NCBI GenBank assembly: GCA_964415605.1
Contig: CAYQBA010000133.1
Span: 1 to 13,097, forward strand
Direction of reading: 5' to 3'
Length of the DNA: 13,097 nt
Source: UCB3 sp964415605
GTDB lineage: Bacteria > Chloroflexota > Anaerolineae > Epilineales > Epilineaceae
Below the pieces are notes generated by a model, which was not told the DNA's origin, did not search any database, and saw only the letters and a list, made by a program, of their open reading frames with translations. Position numbers and translations under genes: made by a program. Shown here one piece after another: positions 1 to 6,630 of this stretch (positions within the stretch are counted from its first letter, which is position 1; each line of letters opens with the position of its first letter).

Positions 1-296
1 CGACGGCGCCCGCGACGGCCACGACCACCGCGTCGGGCGGCGCGGCATCCGGCCGGTCGCGCCCGGCGCCGACGGCGACACCCGTCCCCGACCGGCCGTC
101 CCCGACCGCCACGCAGCCGGAGCCATCGGCCACCCGCTGGCCCGAGGTCACCAGCACGCCGATCGCGCCCGGCGGCTTCCCGACCATCACCCCGGAGCCG
201 TCGCCGACGCCCGAGGCGACCCCGGGCGCCGAGTCGGCCGCGGGGGATCACGCCACGCCAGCCGTCGCAGGCACGGGCCGCCCCGGCCGAGACTGA
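1..296 (+). CDS. C-terminal Pro/Thr-rich tail of a truncated, probably exported protein
   Basis: An open frame enters from the left edge (codons in phase with base 3) and ends at TGA 294-296. The roughly 97 visible residues have almost no predicted structure. They are dominated by Thr, Pro, Ala and Ser, with runs such as TATTTA near the start and TPEPSPTPEATPG near residues 68-80, and a basic end (GRPGRD). Such tails are common on secreted or surface-anchored proteins of Chloroflexota and other Gram-positive-like bacteria, where they act as flexible spacers across the envelope; that link is family knowledge, not shown here. No membrane anchor or sorting motif is seen at the end. The catalytic or binding part lies upstream of the window, so no function can be named. 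The next gene starts six bases after the stop, which suggests one transcript. Confidence 0.7.
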   Translation, partial: TAPATATTTASGGAASGRSRPAPTATPVPDRPSPTATQPEPSATRWPEVTSTPIAPGGFPTITPEPSPTPEATPGAESAAGDHATPAVAGTGRPGRD

Positions 297-302
297 CGCG
301 CC

Positions 303-2711
303 ATGCGCCGCGCGGCGAGTTGGTGCCGGCCCGCCGTCATCGCCATCGTCGTCGGCGCCGCGAGCTCGCCCGCGCCGCAGCCGGCGCGCGCCGATCCGAC
401 GGTCGAATCGCCCACTCGGCCGCGCGTGCAGGCGGAGGCGCACGCCGCGGAAGCGGCGACCGCCCGCCACGCCCGCCTCTTCCTCCCGTGGACCCAGTCG
501 ATCGCGGTCGACGCGGAACCCTGCGGCCCGCCGGTCGCCGAGGCGTGCGACGGCGGCGCGGGGTGGACGGCGGTGTGCGGCGGCATCGGCGCCATCCGGG
601 ACATGGTGGCGCCGGCCGACGGGTCGGGGACCGTGGTCGTCGTCGGCGACGGGGCTGGCGCGCTGCGCTTTGGCCCGCCCGACGCGACGGGCGCCGGCGG
701 CGACCGCGCCCGCGCCATGTGGTCCGCGCAGATCGGGCAGGACCTGACGGGCTTGAACAGCCTGGCGGTCGAGCGCGCACCGGCGGGCGATCTCGCCGGC
801 TGGGCGGCCGGCGACCACAACCAGCTGGTGCCGCTGCGCGATCGGTGCTGGCGCGGCTTCCCGTGGGCGGGGCGCAACCCGGCGGTCACGCTGCGCGCCA
901 TCCGCGTCCGCGAGATGAACGGCGCCCCGGTCGGCTGGGCCGTCGGCGAGCGTGCGCCGGGGCGCGCGGCGGTGTTCGACCTGCCCCCCAGCCAACGCTG
1001 GACGGACCATTCGGACGTCGGGCACAGCACGCCGGCGTTGAACGACGTCGCGATCGACCCGTTCCCGCCTGGGCTGAACCTGCGGCCGGGCGCCTGGGCG
1101 GTCGGCGGCGATCCCGGCGCCCGCGCCGGCGTGTTCCTGCGCGCCGACGGGTCTCGGTGGCGGCTCGCGCAGCTCACGGCGGACGGGTGGCCGCGCGAGA
1201 TCGTCATGGGCAGCGACAACGCCGCCGCGCGCGCGTTCGGCGTGGACTGGGCGCACGGGGCGGTGCTGGGCTGGGCCTACGAGCCGGTGTCGCGCACGTG
1301 GATGATCGACACGGGGTTCGCGCGGCCGGGGTTCGACCTCGTCGACGCCTACAGCCTGCCGGACGCGGGACGCGCCGACGGGGGGATCTGGGTCGGGCTT
1401 GCCCCGGCGCCCGCGCCGGCGCCCGCGCCGTCGCCAAGGGACGTGCTGGCGGTCGAACGCTTCGACTGGTCGGCGGAGACCTGGACGACCGACCGGTCGC
1501 CGTTCACGGTCGGGCCGGCGGAGACCGACGGCAGCCGCGCGGTCGCCGTGGTCGACGTCCCGAGCCTCGCCGCCCGCCTGGTCGTGTTCGCGTGGAACGA
1601 CGGTGTCTGGGGGTTCGACCCGCGGCGAGATGCCTGGCATGCGCTGCGCCGCCGCCGCCGGCTCGTGGCCTTCGTCCCGGACGCGGAGCGGGGCCGCCTG
1701 TTGGCCGCCGACCCGGGCGGCGCCCAGATCCTGCACCGGGACGGCGACCGGATCGTCCCCGGGCCCGTGCTCGACGGGTCGCTCGACGAGAGGCTGGCCG
1801 GCGCCCCGCTGCGGGCCACGGCGATGGCGGGGCGCGGCGGCGTCACGTGGGTCGTCGGGGCCAAGGGTTCGAGCATCCGCTTTCGCGGCCCGCTTGCCCG
1901 GGCGGAGGTCTTCGAGCTGCCAGGCGGCGCCCGGCCCGATCTCGTCGACGTCGACGTCTCGCCGGCCGGGACGGCCTGGGCGCTGGCCGTGGACGCCGCC
2001 GGCGCGCCGGGTGTGTGGACGTTCGGCCCCCGCGACGCGGCATGGCGACCGATCGACCTCGGCGCCGGGCCGGCGGCGGGCCGGCCGCTCGCCGCCATCG
2101 CCGCGCTGGACGACGGCTCGGCCTGGGCGGTCGGCGACGGCACGAGCGCGCACATCCGGCCCGGCTGCGCCTTCCCGCCGCCGGACGGCTGTGATTGCGT
2201 CGGCGGGGCGATGCCCGCCACCCTCTGCCGACAGGCGCTCCCGCCCGTCGGGCCGGCGAACCGCCCCGATCGGGCCCACGCGATCGCCACGCGCGGCGGC
2301 GACCAGATCTGGGCCGCCGGTGACCAGATCGTCCACACGGCGACCGCAGCGCGCGGCTGGTCCAAGCTCCCCGCGCTCAAGTCTGGAGCCGACAACCTGC
2401 TGCGGTCAGGCGAGCGCATCGTGGATCTGGCCGTCGGAGCGCCGGACGATGTCTGGGTCGTGACGCACTGCGGGCGACACGCCGTGCCCGACGCCATCGC
2501 GTGCGGCGACGACGCGCCGGTGCTCAGCCGGGTGTTCCGATTCGACGGCCTGGCCTGGCGCGAGGCCACCCGCGTCAACGTGGCCGTCCACGCCGTCGAC
2601 GTCGTCGCCGCCGGCGCCTCGACCCGCACGGTCTGGCTGACCGGCGACTGGACGACCCTCGTGCGCTTCACCTACGCGGTGCCGGCGACGGCATCCGGTC
2701 CGCCGCGCTGA
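303..2711 (+). CDS. Exported protein with repeated W-A-V-G propeller-like motifs, unknown function
   Basis: An 802-residue protein with an export signal: basic MRR, a hydrophobic stretch at about 11-20, and an AxA-type site at ARA 28-30. After that, a motif of the form [GAIV]-W-[AV]-x-G recurs about eleven times: near 166, 211, 264, 323, 362, 515, 558, 607, 669, 717 and 777, usually followed by Gly/Asp turns and a second Trp. This spacing of roughly 45-60 residues is what a beta-propeller of short blades (WD40/kelch/Ycf48-like) looks like, but I cannot assign a family. An Ala-Pro linker at 367-378 splits it into two halves (about 360 and 420 residues), perhaps two propellers. Cysteines occur in near pairs (74/82/92; 622/630/632/642; 723/734), compatible with disulfides outside the cytoplasm. 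No catalytic motif or membrane anchor is visible. It starts six bases after the preceding frame, likely the same operon. No clear ribosome site precedes the ATG. Confidence 0.8.
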   Translation: MRRAASWCRPAVIAIVVGAASSPAPQPARADPTVESPTRPRVQAEAHAAEAATARHARLFLPWTQSIAVDAEPCGPPVAEACDGGAGWTAVCGGIGAIRDMVAPADGSGTVVVVGDGAGALRFGPPDATGAGGDRARAMWSAQIGQDLTGLNSLAVERAPAGDLAGWAAGDHNQLVPLRDRCWRGFPWAGRNPAVTLRAIRVREMNGAPVGWAVGERAPGRAAVFDLPPSQRWTDHSDVGHSTPALNDVAIDPFPPGLNLRPGAWAVGGDPGARAGVFLRADGSRWRLAQLTADGWPREIVMGSDNAAARAFGVDWAHGAVLGWAYEPVSRTWMIDTGFARPGFDLVDAYSLPDAGRADGGIWVGLAPAPAPAPAPSPRDVLAVERFDWSAETWTTDRSPFTVGPAETDGSRAVAVVDVPSLAARLVVFAWNDGVWGFDPRRDAWHALRRRRRLVAFVPDAERGRLLAADPGGAQILHRDGDRIVPGPVLDGSLDERLAGAPLRATAMAGRGGVTWVVGAKGSSIRFRGPLARAEVFELPGGARPDLVDVDVSPAGTAWALAVDAAGAPGVWTFGPRDAAWRPIDLGAGPAAGRPLAAIAALDDGSAWAVGDGTSAHIRPGCAFPPPDGCDCVGGAMPATLCRQALPPVGPANRPDRAHAIATRGGDQIWAAGDQIVHTATAARGWSKLPALKSGADNLLRSGERIVDLAVGAPDDVWVVTHCGRHAVPDAIACGDDAPVLSRVFRFDGLAWREATRVNVAVHAVDVVAAGASTRTVWLTGDWTTLVRFTYAVPATASGPPR
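1406..1429 (+). repeat. Perfect 12-bp tandem duplication coding for the Ala-Pro linker
   Basis: GGCGCCCGCGCC occurs twice back to back (1406-1417 and 1418-1429). It encodes part of the alternating Ala-Pro stretch at residues 367-378 of the propeller-like protein. Because the unit is a multiple of three, copy-number change by replication slippage would lengthen or shorten the linker without a frameshift. Confidence 0.75.
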
Positions 2712-2757
2712 CGCCGCGGCCCGTCGCGTCGCGCTGGCGCCATCGACCCGTCCGGGA

Positions 2758-2763
2758 TATACT
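2758..2763 (+). promoter_or_regulatory. Candidate -10 box (TATACT) for the 138-residue protein gene
   Basis: TATACT matches the sigma-70 -10 consensus at five of six positions and stands out in very GC-rich DNA. It lies 47 bases before the chosen GTG start, giving a leader of roughly 40 nt. The hexamer 17 bases upstream (TGGCGC, 2735-2740) is a poor -35, so the call rests on the -10 and its position between the preceding stop (2711) and the gene. Confidence 0.45.
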
Positions 2764-2796
2764 CGTAACACGGTTGAGATCCACCCGCCCGGCGAC

Positions 2797-2802
2797 GAGG
2801 AG
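2797..2802 (+). promoter_or_regulatory. Ribosome binding site GAGGAG that decides the GTG start at 2811
   Basis: GAGGAG ends eight bases before GTG 2811. An earlier in-frame GTG at 2802 overlaps this ribosome site and has none of its own at a useful distance, so 2811 is preferred. Confidence 0.65.
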
Positions 2803-2810
2803 TGACCCGC

Positions 2811-3227
2811 GTGACCGCATCAGCCACTGGCCGCATCGACGGCAACATCCGTGTGACGCTGCGCCTTGACGCCCTCAGCGCGATCGACCCGGCCGACGTC
2901 GTCGGCAAGGGCGATTGGGAGCTCCGGGTATGGATCAACGGGCTCGAGCGCTGGCGGACGCCGCGTACCCTCCAGATCGGCCAGGACGAGTCCATCGCCA
3001 TCGGCGAGTCGATCGTCACCGAGGTGCCGGAGTACACCGACATGCTCGAGATCGAGGTGCAGGCCCGGGAGAAGGACCTCCTGAACCCCGACGACTACGC
3101 CGACGGGATGGCGACGCTCTATCGGAGCCTGGGGTTCCGCGCGCCCGACGACCCGCTGGCCATCGACATCCGCGGCGAGGGCCACCTGCGGCTGACGTGC
3201 ACGGTCGAGGTCACGGCGGTGTCCTGA
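2811..3227 (+). CDS. Small soluble beta-rich protein of unknown function
   Basis: A 138-residue protein starting at GTG, chosen because GAGGAG lies eight bases upstream; an in-frame GTG nine bases earlier would add MTR. I do not recognise the family. The composition is acidic, without a signal peptide or membrane segment. The sequence alternates hydrophobic and polar residues in likely beta strands (IRVTLRLDAL; WELRVWINGL; TLQIGQDESIAI; MLEIEVQARE; HLRLTCTVEVTAV), separated by Asp/Pro/Gly loops. That suggests a single beta-sandwich domain of C2-like or jelly-roll type; this is inference only. There is one cysteine, near the C-terminus. It has its own candidate promoter, so it is probably monocistronic, and it converges on purQ with 55 bases between the stops. 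Codon use resembles the neighbours, with no sign of transfer. The conserved-looking strand pattern and good ribosome site argue for a real gene. Confidence 0.75.
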   Translation: MTASATGRIDGNIRVTLRLDALSAIDPADVVGKGDWELRVWINGLERWRTPRTLQIGQDESIAIGESIVTEVPEYTDMLEIEVQAREKDLLNPDDYADGMATLYRSLGFRAPDDPLAIDIRGEGHLRLTCTVEVTAVS

Positions 3228-3238
3228 GCGGAGGGCGG

Positions 3239-3258
3239 GGCCGCGCACCGTCGCGGCC
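3239..3258. terminator. GC-rich hairpin between the convergent 138-aa gene and purQ
   Basis: GGCCGCG (3239-3245) and CGCGGCC (3252-3258) form a perfect 7-bp stem with a 6-nt loop, lying between two convergent stop codons (3227 and 3285). No T-run follows on either strand, so it is not a classic intrinsic terminator. Its position suggests bidirectional termination or 3'-end protection. Confidence 0.4.
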
Positions 3259-3282
3259 GCGGCGGGCGGCGGGCGCCCGACC

Positions 3283-4071
3283 CTACGCCGCCGCGACCAC
3301 CCGCCGCAAGAGCTCGAGCCCATGCGGCGCCCCGCCATCCGGGCCGCGGCGCCTGCGGGCGTGCCAGTCGGGCCCCTGATAGGCCTGGAGGTAGCGCTCG
3401 GGATGCGGCATGAGCCCGAGGATGCGCCCGGTCGGGTCGCACAGGCCGGCGATGGCGTTCTGGGATCCGTTGGGGTTGGCGGGATACGACGCGGCCGGCG
3501 TGCCGGCCGCGTCGACGTAGCGCAGGGCCACGAGCCCCTCGGACTCGATGCGGTCGAGGACGGCCGGCTCGGCGAGGAAGCGCCCCTCGCCGTTGGCCAC
3601 CGGCAGGTCCACGATGGGCGGCAAGCCGCGGACGAAGGTCGAGCTGCCCGCCGGGGCCACGTTCACCCAGCGGCACTCGTAGCGGCCGCTCTGGTTCTGG
3701 ACCAGCGTGGCGCTCTGCCGGCCGATCTCGCCGAACGGCAGGAGGCCGGTGCGCACCAGCACCTGGAAGCCGTTGCAGATGCCGACCACCGGCCGCCCGG
3801 CGGCGACAAACCGGGCCAGGGCATCGGCCAGGAAGCTCATCAGCTCCACGGCCATGATCTTGCCAGAGGACACGTCGTCACCGTACGAGAAGCCGCCCGG
3901 CAGCACCAGCAGGTCGAACGCGTCGAGCCGGGCGTCGCCCCAGCGCAGCCGGTTCATCGGCACGATGTCGGCCCTGGCGCCCACGGCCTCGAGCCCGTGC
4001 GCGGTCTCGACCTCGCAGTTGGTCCCGTCCGCCTTCAACACGCACGCCCTGGGTCTGGCCCGCTCAGCCAT
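3283..4071 (-). CDS. purQ: Phosphoribosylformylglycinamidine synthase, glutaminase subunit PurQ
   Basis: A 262-residue class I glutamine amidotransferase. In purine synthesis it releases ammonia from glutamine and passes it to PurL, which converts FGAR to FGAM at the cost of ATP, in the cytoplasm. Visible evidence: N-terminal VLKADGTNCE (12-20); LPGGFSYGDD (57-66), the oxyanion-strand region typical of PurQ; the nucleophile elbow GICNGFQ with Cys99; and MPHPER (221-226) giving the His223/Glu225 of the triad. The NQSGRYECRWVNV stretch (126-138) resembles the amidotransferase domain of the large fused FGAR amidotransferase more than the short (about 225-residue) PurQ; the length also fits a longer form. 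ATG 4071 is chosen because GGAGG lies 11 bases upstream, slightly far. It lies 99 bases after the VWA gene on the same strand, so cotranscription is possible but unproven. No purL, purS or other pur gene is in the window. Identification is secure. Confidence 0.95.
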   Translation of the reverse strand: MAERARPRACVLKADGTNCEVETAHGLEAVGARADIVPMNRLRWGDARLDAFDLLVLPGGFSYGDDVSSGKIMAVELMSFLADALARFVAAGRPVVGICNGFQVLVRTGLLPFGEIGRQSATLVQNQSGRYECRWVNVAPAGSSTFVRGLPPIVDLPVANGEGRFLAEPAVLDRIESEGLVALRYVDAAGTPAASYPANPNGSQNAIAGLCDPTGRILGLMPHPERYLQAYQGPDWHARRRRGPDGGAPHGLELLRRVVAAA

Positions 4072-4170
4072 CGTCGCATCCGCCTCCCGCGGAAAAGGAA
4101 AGGGTGTCGCCGGACCGTTCGACCGCCGGTGCGCGGCGCCAGGCGCGGCGCGCTGGCCTCGATCGGCCTG

Positions 4171-5550
4171 TCATTCCGATGCCTGCAGCAGCCGGTCGAC
4201 CGCCGCGGCGAGCTGGGTCAGGTCGGCCACCGGGTACACGGCGTCGCATACCGGCGCATACTCCAGCATGTCGCTGTCGTCGGTGCCCCACTTGCGCGGG
4301 TCCTCGGGGTTCAGCCAGATCAGTCGCCGCGACCGCCGCGCCACCGCCCGCAACAGGTCCACACGGGGGTCGCGGTGGTTGTTGCGCCCGTCGCCGAGGA
4401 CGATGACCGTGGTCCGGCGGTCGATCGCGTCGGCGTGTCGCGACATCAGCGTCTCGAGGCTGAGGCCGAGGTCCGTGGCGTACCACCCCTGGGGGATGGC
4501 ATGCAGGACCTCGGCCACGGCATCCGCGGCGCTCCGCCCGCTCATCGCGGGGCTGATCTCCTGCAGGTCGTCGTTGAACGCGAAGCTGCGCGCCCGCGCC
4601 ACCTGGTCCTGCAGCTCGTAGATCAAGCGGAGCATGAACTCGGCGACCGGCCGCATCGACGTCGACACGTCGCAGACCAGGGCGAGGCGCGGCTTGAGGC
4701 GCCGCCGCCGGCGGCGGATCTCGATCGGCACGCCGCCGTGGCGCAGGTTCGCGCGCAGCGTGCGCCGCGGGTCGATCCGCCCGACCCGCGCGCGCTTCTG
4801 GCGCAAGGCGGCGCGGCTGCGCAGGCGCGCCACGAGCCGCGTCACCTCGCGCCGCAGCCGCTCGACGTCGAGCGGCCCGAGGTCCTGCAGCGGCTTGCGC
4901 AGCACGTCGTCGTCGCTGCCGCGGGGCGGCCGCTCGGCGCGCCGGCGGGCGATGTCGAGCCCGATCTGGGCCGCCAGCCGTTCGGTCACGGCCTCGCGGT
5001 TGGCCTGGACCACGCCCATCAGGCGATCGATCGCCGCGTCCGACATCCCGGCCGCCGCCAGCCGCTCGCGCAGCTCGCCCAGCAGCCGGTCGAGCTGGCC
5101 GAAGCCCAGCGCCTGCAGCGTGCGGCGCGTGATCCAGACGGCCTGCCCGGGGCGGTCGGCCCCGGCGAGCCCCGAGCGGCGGGCCAGGGCCTCGAGCTCG
5201 TCGCGCGTCGGACCCTCGCCCGAGGTCAGCCAGTCCAGGAGCTGCTGCAGGCGCCCGGTCAGGGCCGCCAGCGCCGCGCGCACGAGGTCCTGGTCGGCCG
5301 GCGAGAGGTCCTCCAGCGCGTTTTGGAGCGGGGGGCCGCCGCCGCCGAAGTACAGCGGGAAGAGCGCCTCGAACGCGGCGAAGTCGTCGGCGGTCTTGAC
5401 GAGGCTGGCCCGCAGCGCCCGCCGCAGGGCGTCGCGGTCGCCGACGCCTGTCGCCTCGGCCGCGCGCAGCGCGTCGGCCGTCTCGGCGAGCGACACGCGC
5501 ACGCCGGCGGCGCGCAGCCCGCGGGCGAACTCAGTGATGCGATCGTCCAT
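4171..5550 (-). CDS. CoxE-type VWA domain protein, partner of the MoxR ATPase
   Basis: A 459-residue protein of the CoxE-like VWA family. The N-terminal helical part (about 1-250) opens with the family's GVRVSLAETADALRA pattern (16-30). A very basic bridge (about 250-286, RRRRRRLKPR) leads to a C-terminal von Willebrand A domain from about 287. The metal-binding MIDAS is complete: DVSTS at 294-298, Thr359 in ATDLG, and Asp387 in LGDGRN. Such proteins act in the cytoplasm with a MoxR AAA+ ATPase, binding a client through the Mg2+ at the MIDAS. In carboxydotrophs CoxD/CoxE mature the CO dehydrogenase metal centre, but no cox genes are present here, so the client is unknown. The start overlaps the last 20 bases of moxR, and its GGAGG site lies inside moxR, seven bases before the ATG. 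That implies cotranscription and translational coupling. A coxE symbol would overstate the function. Confidence 0.9.
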   Translation of the reverse strand: MDDRITEFARGLRAAGVRVSLAETADALRAAEATGVGDRDALRRALRASLVKTADDFAAFEALFPLYFGGGGPPLQNALEDLSPADQDLVRAALAALTGRLQQLLDWLTSGEGPTRDELEALARRSGLAGADRPGQAVWITRRTLQALGFGQLDRLLGELRERLAAAGMSDAAIDRLMGVVQANREAVTERLAAQIGLDIARRRAERPPRGSDDDVLRKPLQDLGPLDVERLRREVTRLVARLRSRAALRQKRARVGRIDPRRTLRANLRHGGVPIEIRRRRRRLKPRLALVCDVSTSMRPVAEFMLRLIYELQDQVARARSFAFNDDLQEISPAMSGRSAADAVAEVLHAIPQGWYATDLGLSLETLMSRHADAIDRRTTVIVLGDGRNNHRDPRVDLLRAVARRSRRLIWLNPEDPRKWGTDDSDMLEYAPVCDAVYPVADLTQLAAAVDRLLQASE

Positions 5551-6472
5551 GGTCGCGCCTCCGGCCGGCCTCGGGCGGCAGCGACATCATCCGCCGCCCT
5601 TTGGCCAGGTCCGACTCGTACTTGAGGAGCACGTTGAGCGTGCCCTGCAGGGTGTCGCGGTCGATGGTGGTGGCGTTGAGCTGCAGGAGGGCGCGCGCCC
5701 AGTCGACGGTCTCGCTGACGCTGGGCGCCTTGCGGAGGTCCATGTCGCGCAGGCCCTGGACGAACGCGACGGCCTGGCGGGCCAGGTCCGCGCCGATCTC
5801 CGGCACCCGCAGGCGCACGATCTCGAGCTCGGCCTCGAGGTCGGGGTAGTCGACGTAGAGGTACAGGCAGCGGCGCTTGAGCGCCTCGGACAGCTCGCGC
5901 GTGTTGTTGCTGGTCAGGAGCACCATGGGCTGGTGGCGGGCCTGGACGGTGCCGAGCTCGGGGATGCTGACCTGGAAGTCGCTCAGGATCTCGAGCAGGA
6001 ACGCCTCGAACTCGACGTCGGCGCGATCGATCTCGTCGACGAGGAGCACGACAGGCGCGTCCGCCGTCAGGGCGGACAGGAGCGGGCGCGGCAGCAGGAA
6101 GTGGCTCGAGAAGAAGACGTCCTCCTCGGCGGCGAGGCGGCGGGCGGCATCGCCGAGCGAGGTGGCGTCGGCGAGGCTCTGGCGCAAGGTGTCGCGGAGG
6201 AGCTGGGTGTAGAGCATCTGCTTGGCGTACTCCCACTCGTAGAGCGCCTTGCTCTCGTCCAGCCCCTCGTAGCACTGCAGTCGGATCAGCGGGCGGCCGG
6301 TGGCGGCCGCCCAGGCCTTGGCCAGCTCGGTCTTGCCCACGCCCGCCGGCCCTTCGGCCAGGACGGGCTTGCCGAGGCGCTCGGCGAGGAAGACGACGGT
6401 GCCGATCTCCTCCGACGCGATGTACTGCGCCCGGCCGAGCCCGTCGCGGACGGTGGCGATGTCGTCGAACAT
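5531..6472 (-). CDS. MoxR-family AAA+ ATPase
   Basis: A 313-residue MoxR ATPase, the first gene of the leftward block. Family members hydrolyse ATP as hexamers and, with a VWA partner, remodel or load cofactors into protein complexes. Seen directly: Walker A GPAGVGKT (41-48); Walker B VVLLVDEIDRAD (141-152, with D146 and E147); sensor 1 TSNN (187-190); likely arginine fingers in LKRRC (198-202); and a lid region with PSVSETVDWARAL (250-262). Length is normal for the family. Start ATG 6472 is chosen because GGAGG lies seven bases before it and the protein opens MFDDIATV as relatives do; an upstream in-frame TTG near 6544 sits inside the likely promoter. The basic tail (EAGRRRDHGRSHH) is coded by the stretch that overlaps the VWA gene start. 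The pairing is typical of CoxD/CoxE-like modules. The leader carries a strong hairpin, listed separately. Confidence 0.93.
   Translation of the reverse strand: MFDDIATVRDGLGRAQYIASEEIGTVVFLAERLGKPVLAEGPAGVGKTELAKAWAAATGRPLIRLQCYEGLDESKALYEWEYAKQMLYTQLLRDTLRQSLADATSLGDAARRLAAEEDVFFSSHFLLPRPLLSALTADAPVVLLVDEIDRADVEFEAFLLEILSDFQVSIPELGTVQARHQPMVLLTSNNTRELSEALKRRCLYLYVDYPDLEAELEIVRLRVPEIGADLARQAVAFVQGLRDMDLRKAPSVSETVDWARALLQLNATTIDRDTLQGTLNVLLKYESDLAKGRRMMSLPPEAGRRRDHGRSHH
5558..5562 (-). promoter_or_regulatory. Ribosome binding site of the VWA gene, inside moxR
   Basis: GGAGG on the minus strand, seven bases before ATG 5550 and within the last codons of moxR. It sits in a 10-base string, CCGGAGGCGC, that also occurs at the same distance before moxR itself. 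It fixes the VWA start and supports coupled translation. Confidence 0.75.
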
Positions 6473-6479
6473 GGGTGCG

Positions 6480-6484
6480 CCTCC
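6480..6484 (-). promoter_or_regulatory. Ribosome binding site that decides the moxR start
   Basis: GGAGG on the minus strand, seven bases before ATG 6472. This rules out longer versions of the protein that begin upstream in the leader. Confidence 0.75.
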
Positions 6485-6495
6485 GGTCTGGGAGC

Positions 6496-6522
6496 GTGCC
6501 CCGCGCCGGGGCGCGGCGGCAC
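6496..6522 (-). other. Strong bulged hairpin in the moxR 5' leader
   Basis: On the minus strand GTGCC, one unpaired G, and CCGCGC pair with GCGCGG and GGCAC around a CCCG loop: 11 base pairs, ten of them G-C. The hairpin ends 11 bases before the moxR GGAGG site. It could influence ribosome access or leader stability. No riboswitch or leader-peptide family is recognised. Confidence 0.45.
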
Positions 6523-6543
6523 TTGCCGAAATAGCGGGCCTCA

Positions 6544-6573
6544 ATCGTAGCGCGCTTTGAGCGGCGGTCCCAA
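6544..6573 (-). promoter_or_regulatory. Candidate promoter of the moxR-VWA block
   Basis: On the minus strand TTGGGA (6568-6573), an 18-base spacer and TACGAT (6544-6549), each matching four of six sigma-70 consensus bases. It would give a leader of about 65 nt containing the hairpin at 6496-6522. It lies back to back with the aroE promoter in the 158-bp divergent region. Confidence 0.35.
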
Positions 6574-6617
6574 CCCCGCCGCGGGGCGCGGCTGGGGCCC
6601 GCCGCGCCCCGGTGGAC

Positions 6618-6623
6618 TACAAT
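6618..6623 (+). promoter_or_regulatory. Candidate -10 box (TACAAT) placing the aroE start codon at the transcript 5' end
   Basis: TACAAT matches the -10 consensus at five of six positions. Only seven bases separate it from the aroE ATG at 6631, so transcription would begin at or within a base or two of the A of ATG: a leaderless mRNA. Consistent with this, no Shine-Dalgarno sequence precedes the ATG. The -35 region is poor. Confidence 0.5.
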
Positions 6624-6630
6624 CTCGGGC

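Noticed and set aside
1349..2671. A 440-codon minus-strand open frame within the propeller-like gene
   Set aside because: The plus-strand product has a signal peptide and periodic Trp motifs; the antisense product has none and is Ser/Arg/Ala-rich.
4072..4170. Possible terminator or promoter between the VWA gene and purQ
   Set aside because: There are GC-rich partial dyads and a pyrimidine-rich tract near 4091-4104, but no clean stem and no convincing -35/-10 pair on the minus strand.
3322..5625. A 767-codon plus-strand open frame over purQ and the VWA gene
   Set aside because: It is the antisense shadow of two well-identified genes, with Arg/Gln/His-rich low-complexity translation and no ribosome site.
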